Origin: Rhizophagus irregularis
Lineage: Eukaryota; Glomeromycota; Glomeromycetes; Glomerales; Glomeraceae
DNA length: 64,000 bases
Reading direction: 5' to 3'
Assembly: GCF_026210795.1 (NCBI RefSeq)
Contig: NC_089432.1
Location: 3,534,001-3,598,000 of the forward strand
Positions 1-10,531 of the stretch are shown here, piece by piece. The notes under the pieces are model-generated. The model was not told where the DNA came from. It ran no database searches and was given only the letters and a program-made list of their open reading frames with translations. The translations under genes were made by a program, and so were the position numbers. Numbering within the stretch: position 1 is the stretch's first letter; every line of letters begins with the position of its first letter.

Positions 1-1812
1 AAATGAAAGAATTTTAACGGAAAGTTAATTAAATATTGTTTATAGTGATGATTGGTTTCAACAGAATTATAATTAACAACGTTGTTGAAATAGTTTTAAC
101 TTGTTGATCTGAGTAATGTATTTTTATTAATAAAAATCATAAAATAATGTAGCTGTAAAAAAAATTCGATGGCAAATCTGAACATAAACCCAATACCTTT
201 TTTTAGGTGTCTCTGGACTCTCTGTCTTCTCTTTCCTTTAGGTCTTCTTTTATTTTTCGATTAAACAATCTTGAACATCGTTGAATAATTCTCCGATAAG
301 CAATGCATCTCTGTCTTCTCTTCTTTTATCTTTTCTTTGGGTCTTCTTTTTATTAGGTCTTCTCTTTGGCTCCCTTTTTTACATTTTCTTTTAGGTTGGG
401 AGTGTGGGTTGTGGATAGGTGGGTGATGTCCTCGTTCTTCTCTTGTTTTCCCTCTTTCCCTTTCCCTTTTCCTTTCCCTTATTCCCTTGCTCTTTCCCCT
501 TCCTTTCCCCCTTGATCAATGTTGCTGCTGGTGTCTGGCGACCAGGTGACAACAAATTTTTTAAAGACTTGGCTAAATATTAACGTTTTGTTCAATATAT
601 TTATATTAAACTATAAATTAAAAATAAAATTTTTATTTATTTTCTCATCTATAATTATTATTTTGATTATTCAATTTTTAATTTTCACAAATGTATTAAT
701 AACATCCAAAGATTATTAGATTATTAATCATTGAGATTTCTTTAATTAAATTCAAATGGGACAAATGCGCATTGTATACAAAAGTTAATTTAACTTTAAT
801 TAATTAATTAATTAAACTTTATTACAGCTTTTAACAATTGTAACAACTAGCTAAAATTAATATAATAAATTTTAAAACGAATTTTTAAGAATTGCTTATT
901 AATTGTTGACGTAATAGATAAAGAAATATTTTCATATAATGGTGCTTTTTATTTCATTGTCATTGGAATTTATTTTAACAAGTACATTTGTCCAATTAAA
1001 ATTTTGTCAGAAATGACTATAACTTTTTAGGCAATAGAAATGTGGAATTCGGATTACCAAATTTATTCTTAAAAGCTTTATATAAAAGCAGTTTTTGTAA
1101 AACGTGTTGCAAAACTATTGCATGCTTCTATTATTCCCATTTAAAAGTGAAACATTATTTAGCGAAGTTAGGAATTTTAAAGAAACTGCAAATCTTGTAG
1201 AATTTGTAAACAGAGACGCACACTGTACGTCTATGTATTGAAATGAGAAATTCAATCACTTAATTTATTACAATCATATTTGTAATATTTTTTCATATTA
1301 GGATTTAGGAAGCTAAAACAATATGTGATATCTTTCTATTATGAGTATTATCATCACGTATGTTCCAGTCAGGGGGCCTTCCTGATTTCAAATTGTTAAG
1401 TAAAATTTTTTGAATATTCACTAAACAAAATTGGGTTAAACATAATTTTTATTTTTAATGATTCCTATTATCCAATAATATCTTCACGTTTTATTATATA
1501 TTCAGATCGTATGATATAATGATTTGCTCGATCTTCTTATGATCACTTCCAAAATAGGTTAGTTACATGAAAATCTGTGAAAAAAAATGAGTAAAGTTCA
1601 GGTTTACCTTGTCCACGTGGATACCAGCTTTGAACGAAATTTCAACGTTCGATCATCCGCAACACTATATATTCATGATAGTCATGTGAAGTACACAAAT
1701 TTAATTGCTTACGATATCATCACATAAGCAAGGGAAAAACGTAACACCCGAAAAAAAAAAACTTTTCATAAATCTATAAAATTCCTTCGAAGTTTTTTTT
1801 TTCGTTTTATTA
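1..1812. other. AT-rich non-coding stretch
   Basis: No convincing gene is seen. The short open frame at 519-719 is AT-driven and resembles nothing known. The only marked structure is the pyrimidine-rich tract listed separately. The last few hundred bases presumably hold the promoter of the gene that starts at 1813. Confidence 0.5.
187..512 (+). repeat. pyrimidine-rich low-complexity tract
   Basis: About 320 bases dominated by C and T on the plus strand, with recurring TCTTCTCTTT, GGTCTTCTTTT and CCCTTTCCC motifs. The last 70 bases are almost pure pyrimidine. It stands out sharply from the AT-rich surroundings and may be a degenerate microsatellite. Confidence 0.7.
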
Positions 1813-2725
1813 ATGATGATGGAATTGAATTCATTAACAGTATTATCTATCGTTTCATTTTTCTTTGTGATTTATCTATCAATAATAAAATATGCATTTA
1901 TGAAATATAGTGTGAAAGGTTGTTCAAAAGGATATCCTACTAATATTTTTAATTATGATGTAAAAGAGAAAAAAGCGTAAGTTAATCATAATTAATACTT
2001 TATCAATTAATTTTATAAATATATAAATAAAATAATAATTTATTAATAAAGTTCTCCAACCACTTTGCAACAAGTCGTTACATGTCGTAAGTATAAACAT
2101 CTCTTTCATCAGATAAAAAGGTTTTGAAGATTTTCGAATTAAATATTTCTAAACCTTATTTTTTTTATTTTAACAGAGCCAACATTAACAACTTATTCGA
2201 CAAATTCTCCTTACTGTACCGAACATAGATTGCTAAGTCTTGTAAGTCATTATTTGTATTACCTTTAATAAATAAAAATTTATAATAAAATCATTTATAT
2301 ACCCAAAAATGGATTTACAGAGAAAGCATTTTGAGAATGTTAGAAGACACAGAATATCACGCAGAAAAGCACGAGAAGATTACGTGCGTGCTTTGGAAGT
2401 TAAAGCTCAAAATTTTGAAAAGTTGTATGCCGATACTCAAAGAGATATTAAAATTCTGAGAGAAAAATTAACTTTACTCGAAGGAAGACTCATTAAGGCT
2501 CAAAAAATCCATAATATCAACAACGCTTCATATTTAAATCAAGTTGAAGGGCGAAATAATGACGACTCTTTAAGTAACGTAATTATAAGTAATGGTACGT
2601 TTTCATATATCTTCACTATCATATATTTAGTAATCTCTTTAAATAATGCTTTTATTTCATCCCTATTAATAGGACTTTCAGCGAGTAATAATCATGGAGA
2701 AGAAAATAATGATGCTACCGTTTAA
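1813..2725 (+). CDS. bZIP-like protein with N-terminal hydrophobic segment
   Basis: Five exons are inferred: 1813-1976, 2052-2086, 2177-2241, 2321-2594 and 2673-2725. All introns are GT-AG and all phases close, giving a 196-residue protein. Translation could start at any of three consecutive ATGs. Residues ~5-28 are hydrophobic (LTVLSIVSFFFVIYLSII), like a membrane anchor or signal anchor. Residues ~98-145 resemble a bZIP: a basic stretch with N-x7-R (ENVRRHRISRRKAR) followed by a leucine-rich coiled coil (KILREKLTLLEGRL). The distance from the last basic residues to the first leucine is one residue off the usual spacing, so DNA binding is not assured. If both parts are real this would be a membrane-tethered transcription factor. 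It could instead be a membrane protein with a basic coiled coil. The exon structure is well supported; the function is inferred. Confidence 0.62.
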
Positions 2726-5642
2726 AAGAAAGAATTATTTTTCTAACTTTCTGAAAGTGTTCATTCATATTTATCGTAGTTCTGCTAATCAGGAAATTAC
2801 ATGTATATATATACAGTATATTAGTATTTCTTTCTACACCTTTTTTTATAGAGAGCGTTGGGATTTTGATCATACCCGATTTAGTGAGACAACAATAAAT
2901 AAATTGCTTTATCTTTTTTTTTGAATATAATCATGGTACTTTGAGCAATTTGCGCATGGACCGCTGAGAACACTTTTAATTGATTGAGCACGTGAATTTT
3001 TTCATTAAGGCAGGTAGTCCGCGGAAAAGTTAATCGCTTAAATTGAATGAAAGAAAAATTCTTGTAACCTTTTAAAATCTTTCCTCATATCGTTTTTTTT
3101 TTCAAAAAAAAAAATCAAAAATCGCCTTAAAAAAGACAAAACAATTTTGTTTGTATATTAAAAATCTTCCAAATGAATAATTACATCGAAATATTTAATT
3201 ATTTATTTCGATCGTAATTGTTGACTGATTGTAATAACCGTAACAGCGATTAACAATTAATTATTTTGGAACTTCGGGAAAAAAGGAAGGTTTAAAATAT
3301 GGAGTATTTTATTTATAGTGTGGATGTTTTTTTTAATTAATCTATCTATTACTATTATACTACTACCACCATATGTTTCCGTAGTCATTACTCGTTTAGA
3401 CGACTACTATTATTTTTTTTTATAATTTTTTCTTTACGTAATCATTTCCTATATTAATAATATTTAATAGTAACCTCTTTGATCACCAATCACTTAACAT
3501 CTAATTGGGAGGGAAACTATACTAAAAAAAGGGGTGGGTTTGATTTATAAATGTACGTCGTAAACTGTGTTTTCGTCTAGCCTGTTTATCTTTGAAAGTC
3601 TGCCGATTGTTGTTTTTTCAAATATTCTTCACGTTGGTGCTTATGTCGGTATGAATCGTATCATAAATTACAGTTTCTCCAACCGGATACATTCTAGAAT
3701 CCAATGCTTGGGAATGATTGGTCAGATTGGAATTGGACATGGTGAGGTACATCATAAATGACATAGAATAATGAGTACGTCATTACTACTATACTACTAT
3801 ACTTGAATATACTTGAAGGAAAATTTTAGAAAGTTTAATTCTTATCAACATAGAAGCTTTATATATTTTAATGGCGGAAAATTGTAATATAAAAATTTTC
3901 TAATATTATTTGTCAACTGCATTAGAAAATGTTGAATTGAATGAATATATAGACATTTATGATCTCGTTTAATAAACAATCATCACATTTGGTTATTGTA
4001 ACTCCAGTTCAATAAGTGAATTGTCTGCTCTATGTTACTGGCATCCACTTAAGCTGAGAAGCATATCCACCAAAGACCTTATTTGATTGTAAAATTAAAG
4101 TTGCTACTTGATAATTACATTTGTTTTAAACAATATATTACTAACTCCATCATTACTACCATGATAAATAAGACTAAATTTATAAAATGTATCATTTCTA
4201 GTGCGAATGTGTTGAATATCGTGGAAAAGTATTGATATTGTGAATGTATTTCGTTCTTATTTCTTGGAAGAGTCCCAGCAAGTAAAAAATTAATGTTATA
4301 GGTGAAATGTTTAAGTTGTGACTATTATTGTTGTTTTGTACACCGGCACCCAGTTTTCTTTATGCTCATTAAACAGTCCCTTGTCAAGACTATCTTAAAA
4401 ATAAATGCAATTGAGTTACAATTGATGCATATTCTCGGCCACAAAGACGATTCTAATGAGCAATTGTGTTCTCTGTACGAAGTTGCCAAGATATTCAGCA
4501 AAATATCAAAAAAAATCAGCATTTTCATTTTACGATACTGCGCCTTTCAACAGCATCAATTTCATCATTCAACTTGCGATTTTTGTGTTGTTCAGGTTGT
4601 GGAAGTTGTTCAACTTGACAACTTCATAGAGAAGGCTGAGGTTATGTTGTCTAACAAGTTATTTGAACATAGAATAAGTTATGAATTATTTTACAATTTT
4701 TTTTTTTTTAAAAAAAAAAGTAAGAAATGAGACGCTCTGATAAACTGTTTAATATTAATATTTCTTTTTTATCTCACGGTTCTTAATAATTATTCATGAT
4801 TTTTTTTTCTTGATATTCTCACGGATGATTATTTAAAAAGATGGATAAAAAGCTTATCAATATTGGATATCAATATTAGACTATTGTTATTAGTTTAAAA
4901 GACATATTTAAAGAGTTTTTTGGTCAGAACTAATATAAATAAGTTATTTCACGGAGTCATCATTTTCACGGCGCCCAATGCCAATGATATGGCGTAGACT
5001 AAGATATACAGGAGTCATTATTAATTATGATTTATCAATTATTTGCTCCCTTTATCATACTATAAATCTCCAATTATAACTAAAGTATAAATGTACAATT
5101 GTGAATTATGATCATTAATTTTTAACAATCCCTTATTTCCTATTAATAATTTTCAATTCTTCCCTTGAAATAGGAGAGTACTAACAATCAACAAATTTAT
5201 TATATATGGCACTTCCAGGGAGTAAATTGTTTATTAACCTTATAGGCTCAAAATACAATGTATACCTCAAATAATCTCAAATAAAACATTTTCACATCTG
5301 AATATTAAATAAAGATCTTTTTTTTTTTAACATAATAAAATTTTGTATGATTGAAAGTTCGCAAAATAATTGTTTTCTTTTGCGTTAAATAAAGTTCTAA
5401 AATACAGATTTGTAAAAATAACATATACATGTTAAAATTATAGTGTTGGAAAAACTGATCGTACATTTTTTTTTATAAAACAAATTATTTAAAACAATTT
5501 AAGTAAAACAAAATCACAATGCACAATTCTCCCTCAAATAATTAATATTTGAAAGTCTCTACACAATAAACTGTATCTTATTATATACTACAGATCTTTT
5601 CTAATTATATTCTTTTCGATTCGTCTATATTATAATATATAA
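2726..5642. other. AT-rich stretch without supported genes
   Basis: Several open frames occur, the longest at 4302-4730 on the plus strand (142 codons). That one has a homopolymer-coded C-terminal end and no recognisable motif, and another frame is open across it on the minus strand, so it is not called. Poly-T and poly-A runs are frequent. Confidence 0.45.
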
Positions 5643-5700
5643 CTAGCCAGTACTTTTTCCCCAGTACCCACGGTTTACATACTGTAGAACACGGAGGAGG
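5643..5700 (+). repeat. dispersed terminal motif, copy 1
   Basis: The motif CTAGCCAGTACTTT followed by CCAGTACCCAC recurs at 9686-9735 in the same orientation and, inverted, at 24140-24176. This looks like one end of a transposon family. No matching opposite end was found nearby. Confidence 0.45.
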
Positions 5701-5873
5701 TGACACATCATAAATATGTGAGTGGGTTTATTTATTGATAGGTGTATTATGTAGATCACAAGATAAATATGTAACATGATCAGTAAATTTAGCGACATAA
5801 AAAATCAATATACAGTATAAGAAATAAGTAATATTTTTTATTATGAATAAATAAATGATGAAATGATCAGTTT

Positions 5874-5902
5874 AAACAAAACAACAAAACAACAAAACAA
5901 CA
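5874..5902 (+). repeat. CAAAA/CAA microsatellite
   Basis: A short simple repeat made of alternating AACAAA and ACAACA units. It has no evident coding role. Confidence 0.6.
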
Positions 5903-6133
5903 GTTTATTTTTAAAATCGGCATAACATCTTATTTATATAGGTCTAAAGGTAAGGATAATAGATCAAAGAATAATAATCACGAAAAGAGGTGAGGCCTTG
6001 CCTAACCTCAACCCAGAAATCATGGGGTCACAATCCCCAAGATTTTTCTTCACGTAGAAATCTAACACGGATTTACCATCCACATTTCGGACCATTTTTG
6101 TCATAATGCCAAAACCATAATGTCCAAACCAAT

Positions 6134-6850
6134 TAGGGATGGTAAAGTCCTAGGTCCTGGACCTAAAGACCTGGTCCTAGGACCTGGTCTGCAGATCTTT
6201 AGGTCCAAATTTTGGACTAGAAGCGGACCAGGTTCTAAAAAGTCCTAGCCAATAAGGTTATAAGAGATCTATATGTTTAAATTATATATGTATAATTTAC
6301 TGTAAATTTGATTTTAAGTAATTATAAATTATAAAAAAGTGCACTGCAATATTGCAATACAATTTTTATATTATTAAAATCATATAAAAATGAGTTGCGA
6401 TATTGCGATTCACATTTTTATATTAAAATCAATATAAAAAAGTGAATCGCGATACCACAACTCACTTTTTTTTATATAAAATCAATATAAAAAAGTGAAT
6501 CGCGATACCGCAACTCACTTTTTTTATATAAAATCAATATAAAAAAGTGAATCGCGATACCGCAACTCACTTTTTTTATATAAAATCAATATAAAAAAGT
6601 GAATCCCGATACTGCAACTCACTTTTTTTATATAAAATCAATATAAAAAAGTGAATCCCGATATCGCAACTCACTTTTTTTATATTTAATTATTACTAAA
6701 ATTCATAAAATCTATAAATAACTTAGTCAGGACCAGGTCCTGGGACCAGGTCCAGGACTGGTCCTAACAGGACCTGGTCCGCAGGTCCATTCAATAGGAC
6801 TTATAGGTCCCAGGACCAGGACCGGATCAGGACCGACCTAACCATCCCTA
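6134..6850. mobile_element. non-autonomous hAT-like element with tandem repeat core
   Basis: A 717 bp element with terminal inverted repeats beginning TAGGGATGGT, flanked by a perfect 8 bp target duplication AAACCAAT (6126-6133 and 6851-6858). An 8 bp duplication and ends fitting YARNG are hAT hallmarks. Next to each end are dense copies of GGACCTGGTCC-type palindromes, probably subterminal transposase-binding sites. The centre is a tandem array. There is no transposase frame, so it must be mobilised in trans. It sits inside exon 2 of the gene at 5955-7211. Confidence 0.85.
6421..6690. repeat. ~56 bp tandem array inside the hAT-like element
   Basis: Five near-identical units, each with GTGAATCGCGAT...GCAACTCAC flanked by runs of A and T, so that AAAAAAGTGA pairs with TCACTTTTTT. 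Two more degenerate units lie upstream (~6330-6420). Units differ by single substitutions (CGCGAT versus CCCGAT, ACCG versus TACTG). Confidence 0.8.
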
Positions 6851-7211
6851 AAACCAATGGATGGCATTGTATTGAAATCTAGATTTCCTAGCGAAGTTGC
6901 GTTTACCTTAGTGTAGTCAAGAGATGAAATCAGTGAAGGAATATAAAAACTATTAGTTACTAAAACATATAGATACTTACGCTGTACCAGCTGGGACACG
7001 CAATGAATTTCCCTCTTAAGAACACCACATCCCCTTTCTCGAATTCTTCAATCTGAGTTGGTATGTTTTGGTCAGATGGAATAAAAATTTTTACTTTAAG
7101 ATATACTACCCCCGTCAGGTCAGTATTACTATCGCTGTAACTTCTCTTACAGTGTATTCTTGCGTTAGACGGACTCACATACGTAACAGATAGTTGAAAT
7201 CTTTGTGGCAT

Positions 7212-8270
7212 GATAGTTTTTAGTTTTAATTTTAATGGAATGCAATAAAAAACGAATAATCTAATGTTATCAAGTAAAGAGAGTTTTTATACCTTTATTT
7301 TCAAGCTTCCAAATTCTAAATATTACGATTTGTTTATTTTGAGAAAAAAAAAGGAAGAGTGCGAAACAATACGAATTTTTCTCATGAAAAAAAAGTGGCT
7401 TCGCTATGATCACAAGAAGATGATAGTGAAAAAAGAAATCTCACATTTTTCATCACTTTTTTTACAAAATCTCTATATCTCATACTTCCTTATAGAGATA
7501 TATGAAATTACCAAATCATAATCTTAAAAAAAATACATGATAATCTTACATCTTTATAAACAAAAAAAAACAACCAAAAAAAAATTTTTTTTCTAATAAT
7601 TTACAGAAGAGAGACGTTTTATTTTTTTTTTTTAATAAAAAAGGAGTATGAAAAAAGGGGGAAATTTTAATTCTTTCTTAAAACGGTTCAGACCCATATA
7701 ACTTACAAGGAAAAAACCCGTTGATGGCAAGAAAGAAAAATTTTTTTATTTATAAGAAGCGCTTTCCTATGGAGAGAGGGTGGGCGACGTAATCTAAGAT
7801 CAATCCAAATAGGATCGAAAAAGAATAGGAATCTGCCGAATCCAAGACCTAAAGAATATAATTTGCCAAGCAGTTCCAACCAAAAAAGAATATACGTTGC
7901 AAGTGTTTTGAAGATCTTAACTCAAGAACTTATGGGAACACAAAATAAAAATAATAAAATCCTTTAATAAATTCATAAAAAAGGTATTTTGTAAAACATC
8001 TCACAGGAAAAAAATACCACTTGATTTATATACTACGATAAATAAGAAAAAATAAAAACTTGGATCAAGAAGGTTGTGACTTATTTATAATATATTTTTT
8101 ATTTATACACTTTTAATCTTTACATTTCACGATGACACGTTTATAAATAATCAGAAAATACATAATTTTGATAATTAAAAATTTAAAGTCAAAAGAATGA
8201 CAAAATAAAAGAAAAAAAAACAGAATCAAACTTTTTTTAAAAAAAGGTAGACTTCCGACGATAATTTTAT
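7212..8270. other. AT-rich spacer between two related pseudogenes
   Basis: No gene is supported. The open frame at 7264-7521 is low-complexity and lies just upstream of the pseudogene that starts at 7211, where a promoter would be expected. Poly-A and poly-T runs are common. Confidence 0.45.
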
Positions 8271-9322
8271 CTATTCAAGAACGTTTTTGTTAGTATATAT
8301 ATATATTACGACGCATCTCAACAAAAAGAATACAAATTTGAAAATGGAGTCATACTCTTCAAAGTAATCATTGAACCTTTTGATCCTGAGGATCTTGTGA
8401 GGAACTGAACTCTCATTATTGATAGGACTTGTAGACATATTCAGAATCGGGTTTTCTTCTAGTGCCGATGGAAAATTTTGGTTTCGCGGTTGACTCATTT
8501 GGGCTAAGGTCATACGACCTCTTCTTGATGTTCTTGGTGTCGCACCTCTTGGAGTCCTGTTTGTCCTGGTCCTACTCCCTTCACCGGTTGATTAGCATTC
8601 ATCCATGGCAAATTTAACGATTGACCATTAGTATGGTAGACACCAAAGATATGTCCTCCAATTTAACTACATGCTTTTCAGCGGCTATTTCTTCTTGGGT
8701 CATATCATTAATTACCGGAGGTTCATAATTAATTATACTCACGATAATGGCCGTTATGGACCTTATATTTTGATTGATGGAATTGGTTTTATTCGAAAGA
8801 TATCTAATGTTTGGATCGTGATTAACTTCAATCCAAAACTCCTGGGGTTCTCAGTCTTCAAGATTCTCCTTGACATAAAACTCCAATACAGAGCTTCCAC
8901 TGACAGTTTTGGTAGTGATACCTACCAACATAATACTCAAACCCACTGGAGGCATTATATCAAAGTCCATCCCATCGATCACCTTAATTGAGGTCGCGTT
9001 GATCTTATTAATAAAGATAATGTTTAGTAATTCAGTAAAAGAACAATAATATTAATGATTATAAGAACTTACCGTAAACCATCCTGCGCAGGCTATAAAT
9101 TTCCCCCTTAAACATATCATGTCCCCCTTTTCAAAATCTTCAATCTGAGTCTCAATATTCTTGTCAGAAGGAATAAATGCTTTTATCTTCAAATAAATTA
9201 TTTTCGTCGCATCATTCACGTCCAACCTTGACACAGGCGTAATCTCTTTAACCGTATATTCTTACGTAAATTCTTTCGTTGGAATCATGTATGTAACAAA
9301 TGGTAGAAATCTTAGACAGCAT
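8271..9322 (-). pseudogene. second decayed copy of the same unrecognised family
   Basis: The ATG at 9322 corresponds to that of the copy at 7211, followed by a frameshift and an in-frame TAA. The frame then reads SRLDVNDATKIIYLKIKAF and EDFEKGDMICLRGKFIACAGW, closely parallel to the other copy. The donor GTAAGT at 9072 and acceptor at 9004 join to INATSIKVIDGMDF, MPPVGLSIMLVGITTK and SVLEFYVKENLED, where a TGA interrupts, then EPQEFWIEVN. Further down, two frame changes (near 8660 and 8575) lead to an Arg/Thr/Pro-rich segment and a C-terminal frame ending at 8271. At least one early stop, one internal stop and several frameshifts make it non-functional. Function of the family is unknown; the OB-fold-like look of the first exon is only a suggestion. 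Confidence 0.62.
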
Positions 9323-9685
9323 TTTTTTTTCTGTAAAAGAAAATTTTTTAATAAACACTGAAAATAAAAACAAAATTAAATGGAAGAAGGAAGTTTTTTA
9401 TACTTATTTTACAAAGTTAACCATATTGTTTTTTTTCAAATTAAATTCAAATTAAAAAAATTCTTTCAATCCACATTCTCAAAAAAAATTTTCGTGAGGC
9501 TTCAATCGATATTATCAAAAAAAAAATTTCACGAGGCTTCAACAATTTTTTTTTCACTTCACCATAATTTATACTTCCTTACAATACAATTTTTTTTCGC
9601 AAGCATCATCAATTAACTATTATTCTTTGCTATAGCTCAATTTAAATTTAATAATTATATTGAATAATAAACAGAAATTTATATT
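9323..9685. other. AT-rich stretch, no gene
   Basis: Presumed upstream region of the pseudogene starting at 9322. It has poly-T and poly-A runs and a low-complexity open frame (9380-9616) with no recognisable features. Confidence 0.4.
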
Positions 9686-9735
9686 TAACTAGCCAGTATT
9701 TTTTTTTTTTGTTCCAGTACCCACCACAGAACACG
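9686..9735 (+). repeat. dispersed terminal motif, copy 2
   Basis: ACTAGCCAGTATTTT, a T run, then CCAGTACCCACCACAGAACACGG. It matches the motif at 5643-5700 (same order of blocks, including the AGAACACGG part). Confidence 0.45.
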
Positions 9736-9739
9736 GGAG

Positions 9740-10347
9740 CAAATTGAGTGTATTAATTATTAATCACGGTATCAGTGATCAGGGATAAATTTGACTTTCG
9801 AAAAAATATTCTTTTGTTCCACATTATGGGAAGATAAAATTTTTTTATTATCATAATTCCATATTTACATGTATATCATTTTGAAATAAGAAATTATCTC
9901 ATCCCAAATTTATATACATTTACGTCATTTAAATGAACGAGCAGAACAAGATATTGTAGGATTTTCCCAGCGTAACCTGAAAAAAATATCCCGAAAAATC
10001 ACGTAACATTTTTCGTCACACCCTTCCTTATTTCTATTTTTCATGCAACATTTTCTTTTTTTGCTGATTTTCTTTCTTCTTCCGAACCTCCTTAGACCGC
10101 AGTTACTAAAATATCGACTACCCAATATTGACTACCCCGGCATAACCTGAAAAAATGTCCTGAAATGGCCGGCATTACGCAACTTGACTGAAATTAAGTG
10201 TGGCGCACATGTGACGGATAGTGCGTGAGATTTTGTTACTAAAAAAAATTTCAAGTCCCCAGATACTTAACAAGGTCATGCTTTTGCGAGTTACATGGCG
10301 GTTGTGACAAGAAAGCATGAGGGACTACGGTTCCTGCCCATGTATAG
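9740..10347. other. intergenic sequence with a repeated motif
   Basis: A motif resembling TAACCTGAAAAAA followed by TGTCCTGAAA or TATCCCGAAA occurs near 9975 and again near 10145. No gene is supported. The minus-strand frame at 9925-10125 is not recognisable. Confidence 0.35.
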
Positions 10348-10531
10348 ACTGCGGTTCCTCCAATATCCTTTCATGAACTTACAGAGTGTGGCTACCTCTA
10401 TTTGTGGTTTCGTTTATTGTTAATTAAAGAATCTATTGAAATTTTTAATGGCTACAAATCGATTCCTATACAGTATGGTTTAAGTATTGATGGATGCATT
10501 TATGAGTTTTGGACTATCATGATGGCTGAAA

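Larger units (their letters stand above)
5955..7211 (-). pseudogene. decayed gene of an unrecognised family, split by a hAT-like element
   Basis: Exon 1 (7211-6981) starts at an ATG and ends WYS before a GTAAGT donor. It contains EEFEKGDVVFLRGKFIAC, which reads like a beta-barrel/OB-fold strand pattern; that is my inference. The acceptor at 6907 opens exon 2 (VNATSLGN...MPSIGLDIMV). The paralogue at 8271-9322 has the same intron position and an equivalent exon 2 (INATSIKV...MPPVGLSIML), which validates the model. Exon 2 is interrupted by the element at 6134-6850. Beyond it the frame shifts near ATGACAAAAATG, then continues as TKMVRNVDGKSVLDFYVKKN, again matching the paralogue, and ends at a TGA near 5955. 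Family function is unknown to me. The broken state is clear; the product name is not. Confidence 0.6.

Noticed and set aside
4302..4730. 142-codon plus-strand open frame
   Set aside because: No recognisable motif, homopolymer-encoded end (FFFFKKKSKK), and an overlapping open frame on the other strand. Not enough to call a gene.
8671..8991. 106-codon plus-strand open frame
   Set aside because: It is antisense to the decayed paralogue at 8271-9322, whose minus-strand reading matches its sister copy.
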